A stretch of DNA of 64,000 nt from positions 62,001 through 126,000 of the forward strand of contig JAJCKG010000003.1 in the NCBI GenBank assembly GCA_020558355.1. The letters run 5' to 3'. The notes beneath the pieces were generated by a model. The model did not search any database. It was not told the DNA's origin and saw only the letters and a list, made by a program, of their open reading frames with translations. Of the stretch, positions 14,304 to 22,325 are shown one piece after another (the first letter of the stretch is position 1; each line of letters starts with the position of its first letter). Source of the stretch: a bacterium 210820-DFI.6.37. Its GTDB lineage: Bacteria > Bacillota > Clostridia > Peptostreptococcales > Anaerovoracaceae. The translations under genes were made by a program, and so were the position numbers.

Positions 14304-15737
14304 TCAGACGCCTACCGTCACCCGTCCTTCGTCATTGACGCCGATCACCTTTTCTCCGGCGCGGCGAAGCTGTGAAATGTAGGCAATGTCCTCGGCCTTC
14401 AGCTTTTCACCCGGGCAGACCAGCGGAATCCCCGGTGGATACGGAATGATCGAAGCGGCGCAGATCAGACCTTCCGCCTCTTCCAGCCTTACCCGCCGCT
14501 TTTGCTTTGGCACTGGATAGATCCTCCGTTTTTCCGGCATCCTGCCGCCCTGAGCCTCTGTCTTTCTTTCCCCTTTTCCGCATTGGCCCAGCTCCGCGCG
14601 GATCTCCCGCAGGGCATGGAGCAGACGGCCAAAATCCCGCCGCTGATTTCCAATGCCGGTCATAAGCATCAGGATATTCCCGGTGGTCAGCTCTGGAAAA
14701 ATCCCCCGCTTCATCAGACGCCGCTCCAGCTCTGCCGCCGTAATCCCCAGGGGAGAGGTATCAAGATTGATTTTACTTCGGTCCAGACTTTCCAGGTTCT
14801 CTATGACCTGTATATCCAAAATGGATTTTACCTCTTCATAAAAATACCGCAAATTCTCATTCCACTGCCACATCAGGTCCCCGCCATAGGTTTCCAGCAG
14901 ATCGGCGCTGATATCCAGGGAAGCCATTAACAGATAGGAAGGACTGGTGCTCTGGACGGCCTGCAGTTTGTCCTCCAGCGCGTAACGGTCCACCCGATCC
15001 GACATCAGATTGAGCACCGCGCTCTGAGTGAAGGAAGCCAGCGTCTTATGGATGCTGTTGATAACCACATCCGCTCCCGCGTCCTCCGCGCATTCCGGGC
15101 CGCGTCCCCCGTTTCGCTCCTGGCCCAGCCACTTGAGATGGGCTCCGTGGGCCTGGTCTACGATGAGAACCTTTCCATAGTTACGCGTCACTTCCGCAAT
15201 AGCCCGGATATCGCTGCATATGCCGTAATAATTCGGGCTGGGCAGGATCACTGCCGAGGCGTTTGGGGCTTCCTTTATGGCCCGCTCCACTTCCGCCGCC
15301 GTCACTGCCCCCAGTATCCCAAATTCCTCCAGCATTTCCGGATAAATATAGGCCGGCCGCAGATTTCCCAGGGTCAGCGCGTTAAAAACGGACTTGTGGC
15401 AATTCCGGGCCATAATCAGGGTTCCGCCCTCCGGTACACTGGCCAGCGCCGCCGCCAGAATGCCGCCGCTGGTACCGTTAACCAGAAGATAGGAACGCTC
15501 CGCTCCATAAAGCCTCGCGTAACGCCGCTGCGTCCGCTCCAGGATTCCCTCAGTCTGAAACAGATTGTCGGCTCCTGGGATCTCTGTAATATCGCAATCC
15601 ATCAATTTATCCAGAAACGCTCCATACCCGAACCTGCAGTAAAGCTCCGCGCCCTTGTGCCCCGGCATGTGAAAGGACACCGGCTGTATAGAGGCGTGTT
15701 CCAGCAAAAAGTCTGTTGTCGTCTTATTCTTTTCCAT
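14304..15737 (-). CDS. Orn/Lys/Arg decarboxylase-family PLP enzyme
   Basis: The 477-residue enzyme belongs to the short Gram-positive branch (SpeA/YaaO-like) of fold-type I basic amino-acid decarboxylases. Visible landmarks are FHMPGHKGA at the N-terminus, NGTSGG in the cofactor pocket, VDQAHGAH (Asp to pyridine N, ~195) and SIHKT with the Schiff-base Lys231. It would convert lysine, arginine or ornithine to the polyamine precursor; substrate cannot be told from sequence. The C-terminal domain has GLICAASIIPYPPGIPLVCPGE, a family constant. It stands upstream of and close to an NhaC-type antiporter. Confidence 0.88.
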   Translation of the reverse strand: MEKNKTTTDFLLEHASIQPVSFHMPGHKGAELYCRFGYGAFLDKLMDCDITEIPGADNLFQTEGILERTQRRYARLYGAERSYLLVNGTSGGILAAALASVPEGGTLIMARNCHKSVFNALTLGNLRPAYIYPEMLEEFGILGAVTAAEVERAIKEAPNASAVILPSPNYYGICSDIRAIAEVTRNYGKVLIVDQAHGAHLKWLGQERNGGRGPECAEDAGADVVINSIHKTLASFTQSAVLNLMSDRVDRYALEDKLQAVQSTSPSYLLMASLDISADLLETYGGDLMWQWNENLRYFYEEVKSILDIQVIENLESLDRSKINLDTSPLGITAAELERRLMKRGIFPELTTGNILMLMTGIGNQRRDFGRLLHALREIRAELGQCGKGERKTEAQGGRMPEKRRIYPVPKQKRRVRLEEAEGLICAASIIPYPPGIPLVCPGEKLKAEDIAYISQLRRAGEKVIGVNDEGRVTVGV

Positions 15738-15812
15738 AAAAATCTCCTTTCAGGAAGTTTTCTTCATTATACCGTGTTTGTGGTAAAATAGAAAGCAAAA
15801 GGAGGGGTTCTT

Positions 15813-17153
15813 ATGATGAAAACACAGATCCGACTGCCTGAGCAGGCCGCCGCTTTATTGGAGCTGCTGGAAAAAAAGGGCCATAAGGCCTTTGTCGTAG
15901 GAGGCTGTGTCCGGGACAGTCTTCTTGGCCGCGCGCCCAATGACTGGGATATCTGCACCAGCGCCAGCCCCGGGGAAATGAAAGCCTGTTTTTCCAGTTT
16001 CCGGGTCATAGAGACTGGCCTGAAGCATGGCACTTTGACGGTCCTTGCCGGAAAAGAGGCCTTTGAGGTCACCACCTTCCGCGTCGATGGAAGCTACTCT
16101 GACGGGCGGCATCCCGATCAGGTAGGCTTTACCTCCCGGATCGAAGAAGATCTTGCCCGCCGGGATTTTACAATCAACGCCATGGCCTACAACCCCTCCG
16201 CGGGGCTGGTGGATCCCTTTGGCGGAGCTTCAGACCTGGACCGCCGGCGCCTTCGCTGCGTAGGAGCGCCACAAAAACGGTTCCGGGAAGATGGGCTGCG
16301 CGTTCTGCGGGCTCTGCGGTTTGCCTCCCAGCTGGAATTCCATATAGAGGCGGAAACGGCTGACGCCTTGTTTTCCTACTGTTCTTTGCTGGATCAGCTT
16401 TCAGCGGAGCGGATCCGCACGGAATTGGAAAAGCTGCTTTGCGGTCCAGGAGCCATGCAGGTTCTGACAAATTACCGGGAGCTGATCGCCCGCGTCATCC
16501 CTGAGATCCGGCCTATGTTTGATCTGGACCAGCAAAATCAGTACCACATTTACACAGTTTGGGATCACACCCTCCACGCTCTGTCTCATGTGAAAAATAC
16601 CCCCGTCCTAAAGCTCTGCGCGTTTTTCCACGACATAGGAAAGCCGGGGAAAATGACGGTGGATGAAAAGGGGCACGGCCATTTTTACAAGCACGAGCGC
16701 CTCAGCGCCGATCTGACTGACCGGATTATGAAACGGCTCAAATATGATAATTACACCCGGGAAACAGTGGTAGAAGTGATTCGCCGCCACGGCACAGTCT
16801 TTCGCCCCTCCCCAAAACAGGCCCGCAGACTGCTGAACCAGCTGGGGGAAGATCGTCTGCGGCTCCTGATCCAGCTGGAATACGCCGATGTAAAAAGCCA
16901 GAATCCGGTCTACCGGCATGAGCGGGTAGACAATATTTCCGCTTTCAGCCAGATGGTCCATCAGGTCCTCGCGGCGGAGCAGTGTTTTTCCTTAAAGCAT
17001 CTGGCTCTCAATGGAACGGATCTTCTAGAAATGGGTTTCGCCCAGGGACCGGAAATCGGAAGAATTCTCAACCAGCTGCTGGAAAAGGTCATGGAAGGCG
17101 AGCTTCCCAATGAAAAGGAAGCTCTGCTGCGGTCTGTCAGGGAAGGCTTATGA
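15813..17153 (+). CDS. CCA tRNA nucleotidyltransferase
   Basis: Adds or repairs the 3' CCA of tRNA. Class II nucleotidyltransferase motifs are all present: GGCVRDSLLG (residue ~31), the metal-binding DWDI, the RRDFTINAMAY turn, and DxxxxRVLRAxRF. An HD domain follows (HTLHALSHV, FFHDIGKPG), as in 440-480-residue Cca proteins with 2',3'-cyclic phosphatase activity. AAGGAGGGG precedes two adjacent ATG codons (15813, 15816); either may be used. A TAAAAT -10 box is at 15784. The gene is convergent with the exporter, ten bp apart. tRNA genes such as the one at 18240 already encode CCA, so its main job is likely repair. Confidence 0.95.
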   Translation: MMKTQIRLPEQAAALLELLEKKGHKAFVVGGCVRDSLLGRAPNDWDICTSASPGEMKACFSSFRVIETGLKHGTLTVLAGKEAFEVTTFRVDGSYSDGRHPDQVGFTSRIEEDLARRDFTINAMAYNPSAGLVDPFGGASDLDRRRLRCVGAPQKRFREDGLRVLRALRFASQLEFHIEAETADALFSYCSLLDQLSAERIRTELEKLLCGPGAMQVLTNYRELIARVIPEIRPMFDLDQQNQYHIYTVWDHTLHALSHVKNTPVLKLCAFFHDIGKPGKMTVDEKGHGHFYKHERLSADLTDRIMKRLKYDNYTRETVVEVIRRHGTVFRPSPKQARRLLNQLGEDRLRLLIQLEYADVKSQNPVYRHERVDNISAFSQMVHQVLAAEQCFSLKHLALNGTDLLEMGFAQGPEIGRILNQLLEKVMEGELPNEKEALLRSVREGL

Positions 17154-17163
17154 GAAAAAGGCC

Positions 17164-18066
17164 TCAGTTCGAAGGCCTGGGCTTTCTTGATGGAAGCTCC
17201 GCGATAATAATAGCGGTAAACATGAGAACGCATCCAAGGATCATTCTGCCCCGGAATACTTCTCCTGCCAGAGTAACTGCGAAAATGGTTCCGAATACGG
17301 TTTCGGTAGAAAGAATAATGGCCGCGTGGTTGGCCGGCGCAAAACGCTGGCACAAATTCTGCAGCAAAAAGGCCAGCGCGCTGTTAAACAGAATCAAATA
17401 GAACAGCCCTGCCATTGGAGCGGCAGACAGCTCCAGCACATTTTGCGGCTGCCCCGCGGCAATCGCTCCGGCTACCGAAAAGACCGCGGTCGCCGTAATC
17501 TGCAAAAAGCAGAACAAGGTCGCGTCCATATCTTTAACAAAAATTCCAATCAGGATTACCTGGATGGAAAAGGCAATGGCAAAAATAAAGGTAAGAAAAT
17601 CCCCCAGACCAATGGTAAGGTCATCCTTCAGCGTAAGCAGGGCGATTCCGGTCAGAGCGATCAGCGCCGCCGCGATTATTTTTTTAGAAGGCTTTACTTT
17701 AAGAATGATCCAGGAAAACAGCGGGACCAGAAAGGTATATGTGGAAATGATAAAGCTCTGCTTTCCCGGCGTTGTGTATTGAAGCCCAATGGTCTGAACC
17801 ATGTTTCCAAGAAACATAAGAACTCCCACCAATCCGGCGCACAGTATCATTTTTTTATTGATCAGCTTTAGCTTTCGAAAGCTGAAGCAAAGCAGCACCA
17901 GCATCGCGCCGGTATAGCGGTAGGCCAGAAGGGTCATTGGATCCAGCTCCCGCAGCGCAAATTTTCCGGCTACGAACCCGCCGCCCCAGAATAAAGCCAC
18001 AAGGAACAACCCCGCGTCCGCCATGATGATATTTCGTTTTTGCTCTTTCGCTCCTTTTAACTCCAC
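17164..18066 (-). CDS. EamA/DMT-family transporter
   Basis: A 300-residue protein made of two EamA repeats, ten membrane segments in all. Typical elements are LFWGGGFVAGKFALRELDP in helix 1, GLQYTTPGKQSFIISTYTF in helix 4, and the second-repeat AxxAAIILSTETVFGTIFAV. Members export amino acids, nucleotides or drugs; the substrate cannot be assigned. Its start is ATG 18066. The promoter should lie in 18067-18180, but no strong box is seen. Confidence 0.88.
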   Translation of the reverse strand: MELKGAKEQKRNIIMADAGLFLVALFWGGGFVAGKFALRELDPMTLLAYRYTGAMLVLLCFSFRKLKLINKKMILCAGLVGVLMFLGNMVQTIGLQYTTPGKQSFIISTYTFLVPLFSWIILKVKPSKKIIAAALIALTGIALLTLKDDLTIGLGDFLTFIFAIAFSIQVILIGIFVKDMDATLFCFLQITATAVFSVAGAIAAGQPQNVLELSAAPMAGLFYLILFNSALAFLLQNLCQRFAPANHAAIILSTETVFGTIFAVTLAGEVFRGRMILGCVLMFTAIIIAELPSRKPRPSN

Positions 18067-18190
18067 CGCCTGCTCCTTATATCCTGATTCGCGTTTTTCC
18101 GCTCCAATATTTTACCGTATCCGCCGCGGAAATACAAATAGAAAAGCGCCTTTTTCCCGCTTTTATTCACGGGTTTTTTCAAAAAACCTA

Positions 18191-18219
18191 TGGACAATCG
18201 GCTGGCAAGAAGTTATAAT
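18191..18219 (+). promoter_or_regulatory. tRNA-Glu promoter
   Basis: TGGACA (18191-18196), exactly 17 bp, TATAAT (18214-18219), placing the transcription start about 13 bp before the tRNA. Confidence 0.85.
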
Positions 18220-18239
18220 AATAAACAGCGATTTGATAT

Positions 18240-18314
18240 GTCCCGTTGGTCAAGTGGTTAAGACGCCGCCCTCTCACGGCGGCAACAGGGGTTCGACTCC
18301 CCTACGGGATACCA
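18240..18314 (+). tRNA. tRNA-Glu (anticodon CTC), CCA encoded
   Basis: The cloverleaf is complete: acceptor stem GTCCCGT/ACGGGAT with a G-T first pair, a D arm with TGGTCAAGTGGTTA, anticodon stem GCCGC/GCGGC with loop CTCTCAC (anticodon CTC), T arm AGGGG-TTCGACT-CCCCT, discriminator A and genomic CCA. It reads GAG codons. A terminator follows directly. Confidence 0.97.
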
Positions 18315-18316
18315 AA

Positions 18317-18351
18317 AAACCCTGAAATTTCAAGATTTCAGGGTTTTCTTT
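18317..18351 (+). terminator. tRNA-Glu terminator
   Basis: AACCCTGAAAT and ATTTCAGGGTT form a stem followed by TTCTTTTTT. Confidence 0.9.
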
Positions 18352-18438
18352 TTTCTGTAAAGCATTAATTACCACTCTGGCCTTTTAAGGCCTCGCAAAT
18401 CGCCTCCCGGAACAGATCGCTCGGATCCGGGGCTAATC

Positions 18439-19647
18439 TCAGTATTTTTCAAGATAATCAGAAATATCATTTAAGTCTACGCTAAATAAATATTTTCTTG
18501 ATGGTTTCTTTCGTTTTATCGGTACACCCTCCCTAATTAAACGATCTAATATTTTTGTTGCTTTTCCATAGCTGCATTTTAAAAGATTCGCCATATTTTG
18601 TATATCAAATTTTTCACTGGCAAAAAGCTTGTTCTGTATTAAAAAAAATATTACATTACGCTCGTCCGCGTTTTCTATCTTCCCAACCAATCGGTTATAA
18701 TAATTCAACGCTTCCAGCCCCTCGTCAAGTCGAGTATATATGCTAGTGGCAGCAGTATCTAACATTTCTAAAAACATCAGAATAAAGGGCGTTACATCTC
18801 CTCTGTTTTTCACATCATTACAAAGATCAAAGGCCTTATAGTATTGTGACTTGTCATTTTTTATAGTATACGCCAATCGCAAAGCGATTAATATATTTAA
18901 ATCCTTTTGTAACATATAGCTGCTTATGAACCGGCTGAGTCTTCCGTTTCCATCATAAAATGGATGTATATAACCAATCAGGTAATGCGCAGCCGCTATA
19001 CGTATCAACAGTGGAAATTGATCACTATTTAAGATTTCAATCACCTTAGACATATATTCCACAATCTTAGCTTCAGGGATTATGCCTTTGTGCTTTTCCT
19101 GCTGCGTTGCGGAAACAACACACGCGCTATCTTTTCTAAAAATTTCTCCATCCGGTTTATTGCAATCATCTATTTCCGGTAAAACAATTTCATCATAAAG
19201 AAGTCTTATATCTTTGCAAGAGCTTAATGGAATATTGTCTTCATCCGACTCTAATAGCCTTAAATATTTTTGAATAAGCCCTTCAAATCTACTGTGTTTA
19301 TCCTCTTTGCCTTCTGGAGCCTCAATTACGTCAATAATTTCTTTTCTCGTGCTTCTTACCCCTTCGATGTCATTTGTCATCATGATTTCATCAACGAGGC
19401 AGTTCCTTGAATAGCAGTCGCAGGCAACCCCGGGAAGCAATTTGTATAGTCGTTCGATCTTAGCGTTTATGGTAAGAATTTTCGATAAAAGGGAGACCAT
19501 TTCTGGGGTATACACAAAAAACATCTCACCTTGCCCACCATTTAATCCAAGTGAGACACAGGATATACCATTTTTTCTTTTCTTATATTCATTTTCATAT
19601 TCTGAGCGTTTTGAATAATATACCTTTTTTAAAGAAACATATCCCAC
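18439..19647 (-). CDS. Fic-domain protein (probable AMP-transferase) with autoinhibitory motif
   Basis: A 402-residue Fic protein. The catalytic motif HPFYDGNGR starts at His228 and transfers AMP (or a related group) from a nucleotide to a target hydroxyl. The class II inhibitory helix motif [S/T]xxxE[G/N] is present upstream as TNDIEG (residues 91-96), so the enzyme should be held off until relieved. A DUF4172-like N-terminal region, a coiled stretch, and a C-terminal winged helix (NMANLLKCSYGKATKILDRL) complete it. I start at GTG 19647 because GGGGTGA precedes it; the longer frame begins with a TTG lacking a ribosome site. Such proteins are often standalone and regulatory. Confidence 0.85.
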   Translation of the reverse strand: MGYVSLKKVYYSKRSEYENEYKKRKNGISCVSLGLNGGQGEMFFVYTPEMVSLLSKILTINAKIERLYKLLPGVACDCYSRNCLVDEIMMTNDIEGVRSTRKEIIDVIEAPEGKEDKHSRFEGLIQKYLRLLESDEDNIPLSSCKDIRLLYDEIVLPEIDDCNKPDGEIFRKDSACVVSATQQEKHKGIIPEAKIVEYMSKVIEILNSDQFPLLIRIAAAHYLIGYIHPFYDGNGRLSRFISSYMLQKDLNILIALRLAYTIKNDKSQYYKAFDLCNDVKNRGDVTPFILMFLEMLDTAATSIYTRLDEGLEALNYYNRLVGKIENADERNVIFFLIQNKLFASEKFDIQNMANLLKCSYGKATKILDRLIREGVPIKRKKPSRKYLFSVDLNDISDYLEKY

Positions 19648-19925
19648 TATATTCACCCCATTTTTATTAGTAAGTATCCTTATACTACTATATTTTTGTA
19701 AAATACGCAATAAATTATTATATTATCTCAAATATGATGCTATTTTTTTATATATCTCCGTTTTTAAAAAATTAAATCGCTTTTGTCTTAGAATCATCCA
19801 GTCTAAGTCCGGCCTGTTAACATGGATAACCACAAGAAAAATAACCGCCGAAGCCACCGACGGTTATTTCAATAACACGGGGCGAGCAATAAGGCGATTG
19901 ACTACTTAAGAAAGGATATTCAGAT

Positions 19926-20003
19926 ATGACCGATTTTGAAATGCTGTCAATATTTTTGGCGGTGTTGGGATTGGTGATAATGGTTTCCCAAAAAAGTAAA
20001 TAA
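19926..20003 (+). CDS. Predicted holin-like type I toxin, 25 residues
   Basis: The product MTDFEMLSIFLAVLGLVIMV-SQKSK is a short acidic head, one hydrophobic helix and a basic tail, the form of the TxpA/BsrG/holin-like toxin family of Firmicutes. AAAGGA stands ten bases upstream. The ORF is bracketed by two related hairpins (AAATAACCGCC...GGTTATTT on both sides), the left one ending the antisense RNA and the right one ending the toxin mRNA, which is the diagnostic layout. It lies between fic and a metabolic operon, a typical insertion site for these loci. Confidence 0.72.
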   Translation: MTDFEMLSIFLAVLGLVIMVSQKSK

Positions 20004-20038
20004 CCGCCCGAGCGTCAGAAACTTAGCGGTTATTTAAT
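19998..20038 (+). terminator. Toxin mRNA terminator
   Basis: AAATAACCGC and GCGGTTATTT pair around an 18-nt loop beginning in the toxin stop codon. Confidence 0.75.
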
Positions 20039-20086
20039 CGTTATCACTGGCAACCGTCTTTAACGGTTTCGCCCTTTGTTATATAA

Positions 20087-20115
20087 ATTATAACAAAGGT
20101 TGGAGGTATACGCAA
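20087..20115 (-). promoter_or_regulatory. Promoter of the antisense RNA
   Basis: On the minus strand: TTGCGT (20115-20110), a 17-bp spacer and a perfect TATAAT (20092-20087). It lies eight bp beyond the 3' end of the trans-sulfuration gene. Confidence 0.75.
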
Positions 20116-20122
20116 TGACGTT

Positions 20123-21295
20123 TTACAGCTTTTCCAAGGCCTGCTGTAAATCTCCGATAAGATCCTCCGCGTCCTCGATTCCCACACTGAACCGGAAAAA
20201 GCCTTTATGGAACTGCTGTGGATACAGATACTGCCGCTCATCGTCCTCTCCCAGAAAAACGATCAGACTAGCGTCATGGCCTAAAGATACCGCTGAGGTA
20301 ATGACCTTCAAATAGCTGACAAAGCGGTTGTGCGTATCGTGATCCCCGTCAAGCCCAAAGGACAGAACGCCGCCAAAGCCCGGCGACATCTGTTTTTTCG
20401 CCAGCTCATGCTTTGGATGGCTCTCCAGACCCGGGTAGGATACGAATCTGACCCGCGGCTGCTTTTCCAGCCATCTGGCAATAGCCAGGGCATTGTCATT
20501 GTGCTGCTTCATCCGCAGCGGCAGCGTCGACGCTCCCCTGGAAATAAGCCAGGCGTTGAAGGGACTGATGGTTGCCCCCAGATTGACCTGGGACTGCGCC
20601 CGGATTGGGTCAAGCAGTTCCTTTTTGCCGATGATCGCGCCGCCCATGGCGTCTCCATGCCCGTTGATATATTTTGTCATACTTTCCACCACAAAATCGG
20701 CGCCCAGCTCGATGGGCCGCTGATTATATGGGGAAGCGAAGGTATTATCTACAGAAAGAAAGGCTCCGTTTTCGTGCGCGATTTGGGCCAGCGCCTGAAT
20801 ATCATTGATGGTCAGCGTCGGGTTTCCTGGCGTTTCAATGTGAATCAGCTTTGTATTGGGCCGGACCGCCGCCCGAACCGCATCAAGATCGCCGGTATCC
20901 ATAATCGTTGTTTCAATCTGAAACTTATCTTTAAACAGCTCGTTCATAAGCCGGTATACGGCAATATATGTAATACTGGAGCAAATCACATGATCGCCGC
21001 TCTTGAGAAGCGCGAAGAAAAGTCCGGAAAGGGCTCCGACGCCGCTTGCCAGAGCGATACAGTCCTCGCCTCCTTCCAGCGACGCGATCTTTTCCTGCAG
21101 ATACTGCTGATTGGAGCCTCCGTTGCGGGTATAAAGATTTTTCCCCGCTTCGCTCCAGTTGAGGGCGGAAGGATCGTAGGGAAGCGCGTAGCTGTTGGCC
21201 ATAGTAATCGGCCGTTTAATGGCTCCTGTCTCCTGATCTACCGAATTTCCTTCATGCACCGCTCTTGTTCCAAATCCATATTTTTTATAATCCAT
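20123..21295 (-). CDS. Cys/Met-metabolism PLP enzyme (cystathionine gamma-synthase/lyase or methionine gamma-lyase type)
   Basis: A 390-residue fold-type I enzyme with the family constants YTRNGGSNQQYLQEKIASLEG, ASGVGALSGL, ETPGNPTL, VDNTFASPYNQRP, and the PLP lysine in SMTKYINGHGD followed by GGAIIG. It cleaves or exchanges thioether bonds of cysteine, cystathionine, homocysteine or methionine; these activities cannot be separated from sequence alone. It is the last gene of a seven-gene operon that also has two cysteine desulfurases and MnmA, and its start overlaps the end of hydE by 11 bp. Confidence 0.88.
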   Translation of the reverse strand: MDYKKYGFGTRAVHEGNSVDQETGAIKRPITMANSYALPYDPSALNWSEAGKNLYTRNGGSNQQYLQEKIASLEGGEDCIALASGVGALSGLFFALLKSGDHVICSSITYIAVYRLMNELFKDKFQIETTIMDTGDLDAVRAAVRPNTKLIHIETPGNPTLTINDIQALAQIAHENGAFLSVDNTFASPYNQRPIELGADFVVESMTKYINGHGDAMGGAIIGKKELLDPIRAQSQVNLGATISPFNAWLISRGASTLPLRMKQHNDNALAIARWLEKQPRVRFVSYPGLESHPKHELAKKQMSPGFGGVLSFGLDGDHDTHNRFVSYLKVITSAVSLGHDASLIVFLGEDDERQYLYPQQFHKGFFRFSVGIEDAEDLIGDLQQALEKL

Positions 21296-22325
21296 ATTCT
21301 TTTCTCCTGTCTCCCCGGTCTACTACAATCTCAAATCCGGCGGAGGAAACCCGCCGCTGAAGGCAGCCCCGGCATTCCGCCGCTTCTTCGCCGGTACAGA
21401 TCTTGTTGTCGTATAGCTCGTATTTTTTCCGCACGCTGACTGGGGAAAGATTTGGCATCACCACATTGGCTCCCGCCAGAAGCCCCAGCTCCCTTCCCTG
21501 AGGATGGATGGTGCCGAGAGCCGTCGTAGCCGGAATCAGCGCGTCCGCAAAAACGTGACGCAAGATGCCCAGCATACGAAGACACAAGTCAAGGCTGCCG
21601 CTTTCCATGCCACCAAAAGGCGTGTCCCGGTGGTTGATATACGGTCCGATTCCGATCATATCCGGCTCCAGCTCCTGCAAAAAGCGGATATCCGCGATGA
21701 GATGCTCCAGCGTCTGCCAGGGGGATCCCACCATAAAGCCGGAGCCCACCTGATAGCCGATCTCTTTTAGATCCCACAGGCACTGCTTTCGGGCAGAAAG
21801 GCTCATTCCCGCCGGATGCAGCAGGCTGTAATGCTCCGGATCCGCCGTTTCGTGCCGCAGCAGATACCGGTCCGCCCCCGCGTCAAAATAGGCCTGATAG
21901 CTGCTTCTTTCCTTTTCTCCCAGCGACAGGGTAACAGCACAGTCCGGATGCTCCGCCTTTATCTGGGAGACGATGCCGCAGATCCGTTCATCGGTAAACC
22001 AGGGGTCTTCCCCGCCCTGCAGAACGAAAGTCCGAAATCCCAGCTCATACCCTTGTCTGGCGCACTCCAAAATCTCTTCTTCACTGAGCCGGTATCGCTG
22101 AGCCTGGCGGTTTCCCTTCCGGATGCCGCAGTAATAGCAGTCGTTCTTGCAATAGCTGCTGATTTCGATCAGGCCGCGAAGATACACATCGTTCCCATAA
22201 TACTTCTGCCGCAGCCGGACTGCCGAAGAAAAAAGCTCCTGATCGTATTCGTCTGTTTTTAAAAGCCGCAGAAAATCCTCATCTGAAAGGTTTCTGCGGG
22301 TCCTCAGTTCCTCTACTAGGTTCAT
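21285..22325 (-). CDS. [FeFe]-hydrogenase maturase HydE (radical SAM)
   Basis: Radical SAM enzyme that works with HydF and HydG to build the 2Fe subcluster of [FeFe]-hydrogenase. The 346-residue protein has the CxxxCxxC cluster motif in SSYCKNDCYYCGIR (Cys59, 63, 66), HydE-specific FVLQGGEDPW, RHETADPEHY and GIGPYINHRDTPFGG, and a C-terminal Cys triplet CTGEEAAECRGC for a second cluster as in many HydE proteins. No hydF, hydG or hydrogenase gene is in the window. It overlaps mnmA by four bp (ATGA-type coupling). Confidence 0.93.
   Translation of the reverse strand: MNLVEELRTRRNLSDEDFLRLLKTDEYDQELFSSAVRLRQKYYGNDVYLRGLIEISSYCKNDCYYCGIRKGNRQAQRYRLSEEEILECARQGYELGFRTFVLQGGEDPWFTDERICGIVSQIKAEHPDCAVTLSLGEKERSSYQAYFDAGADRYLLRHETADPEHYSLLHPAGMSLSARKQCLWDLKEIGYQVGSGFMVGSPWQTLEHLIADIRFLQELEPDMIGIGPYINHRDTPFGGMESGSLDLCLRMLGILRHVFADALIPATTALGTIHPQGRELGLLAGANVVMPNLSPVSVRKKYELYDNKICTGEEAAECRGCLQRRVSSAGFEIVVDRGDRRKEYGL

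Larger units (their letters stand above)
19834..20080 (-). ncRNA. Antisense RNA antitoxin of a type I toxin-antitoxin locus
   Basis: A minus-strand promoter at 20087-20115 would start an RNA near 20080. It would run across the whole toxin ORF and end at the hairpin AATAACCG-TCGGTGGCTTCGG-CGGTTATT (19840-19868), followed by TTTTTCTT. Length about 245 nt. Convergent overlap with the toxin mRNA matches the txpA/RatA and bsrG/SR4 type of locus. Gap 19648-19833 otherwise holds only AT-rich sequence. Confidence 0.65.

Noticed and set aside
20330..21439. 369-codon plus-strand frame opposite the trans-sulfuration and hydE genes
   Set aside because: It is an antisense shadow; both minus-strand genes have clear family motifs in the same interval.
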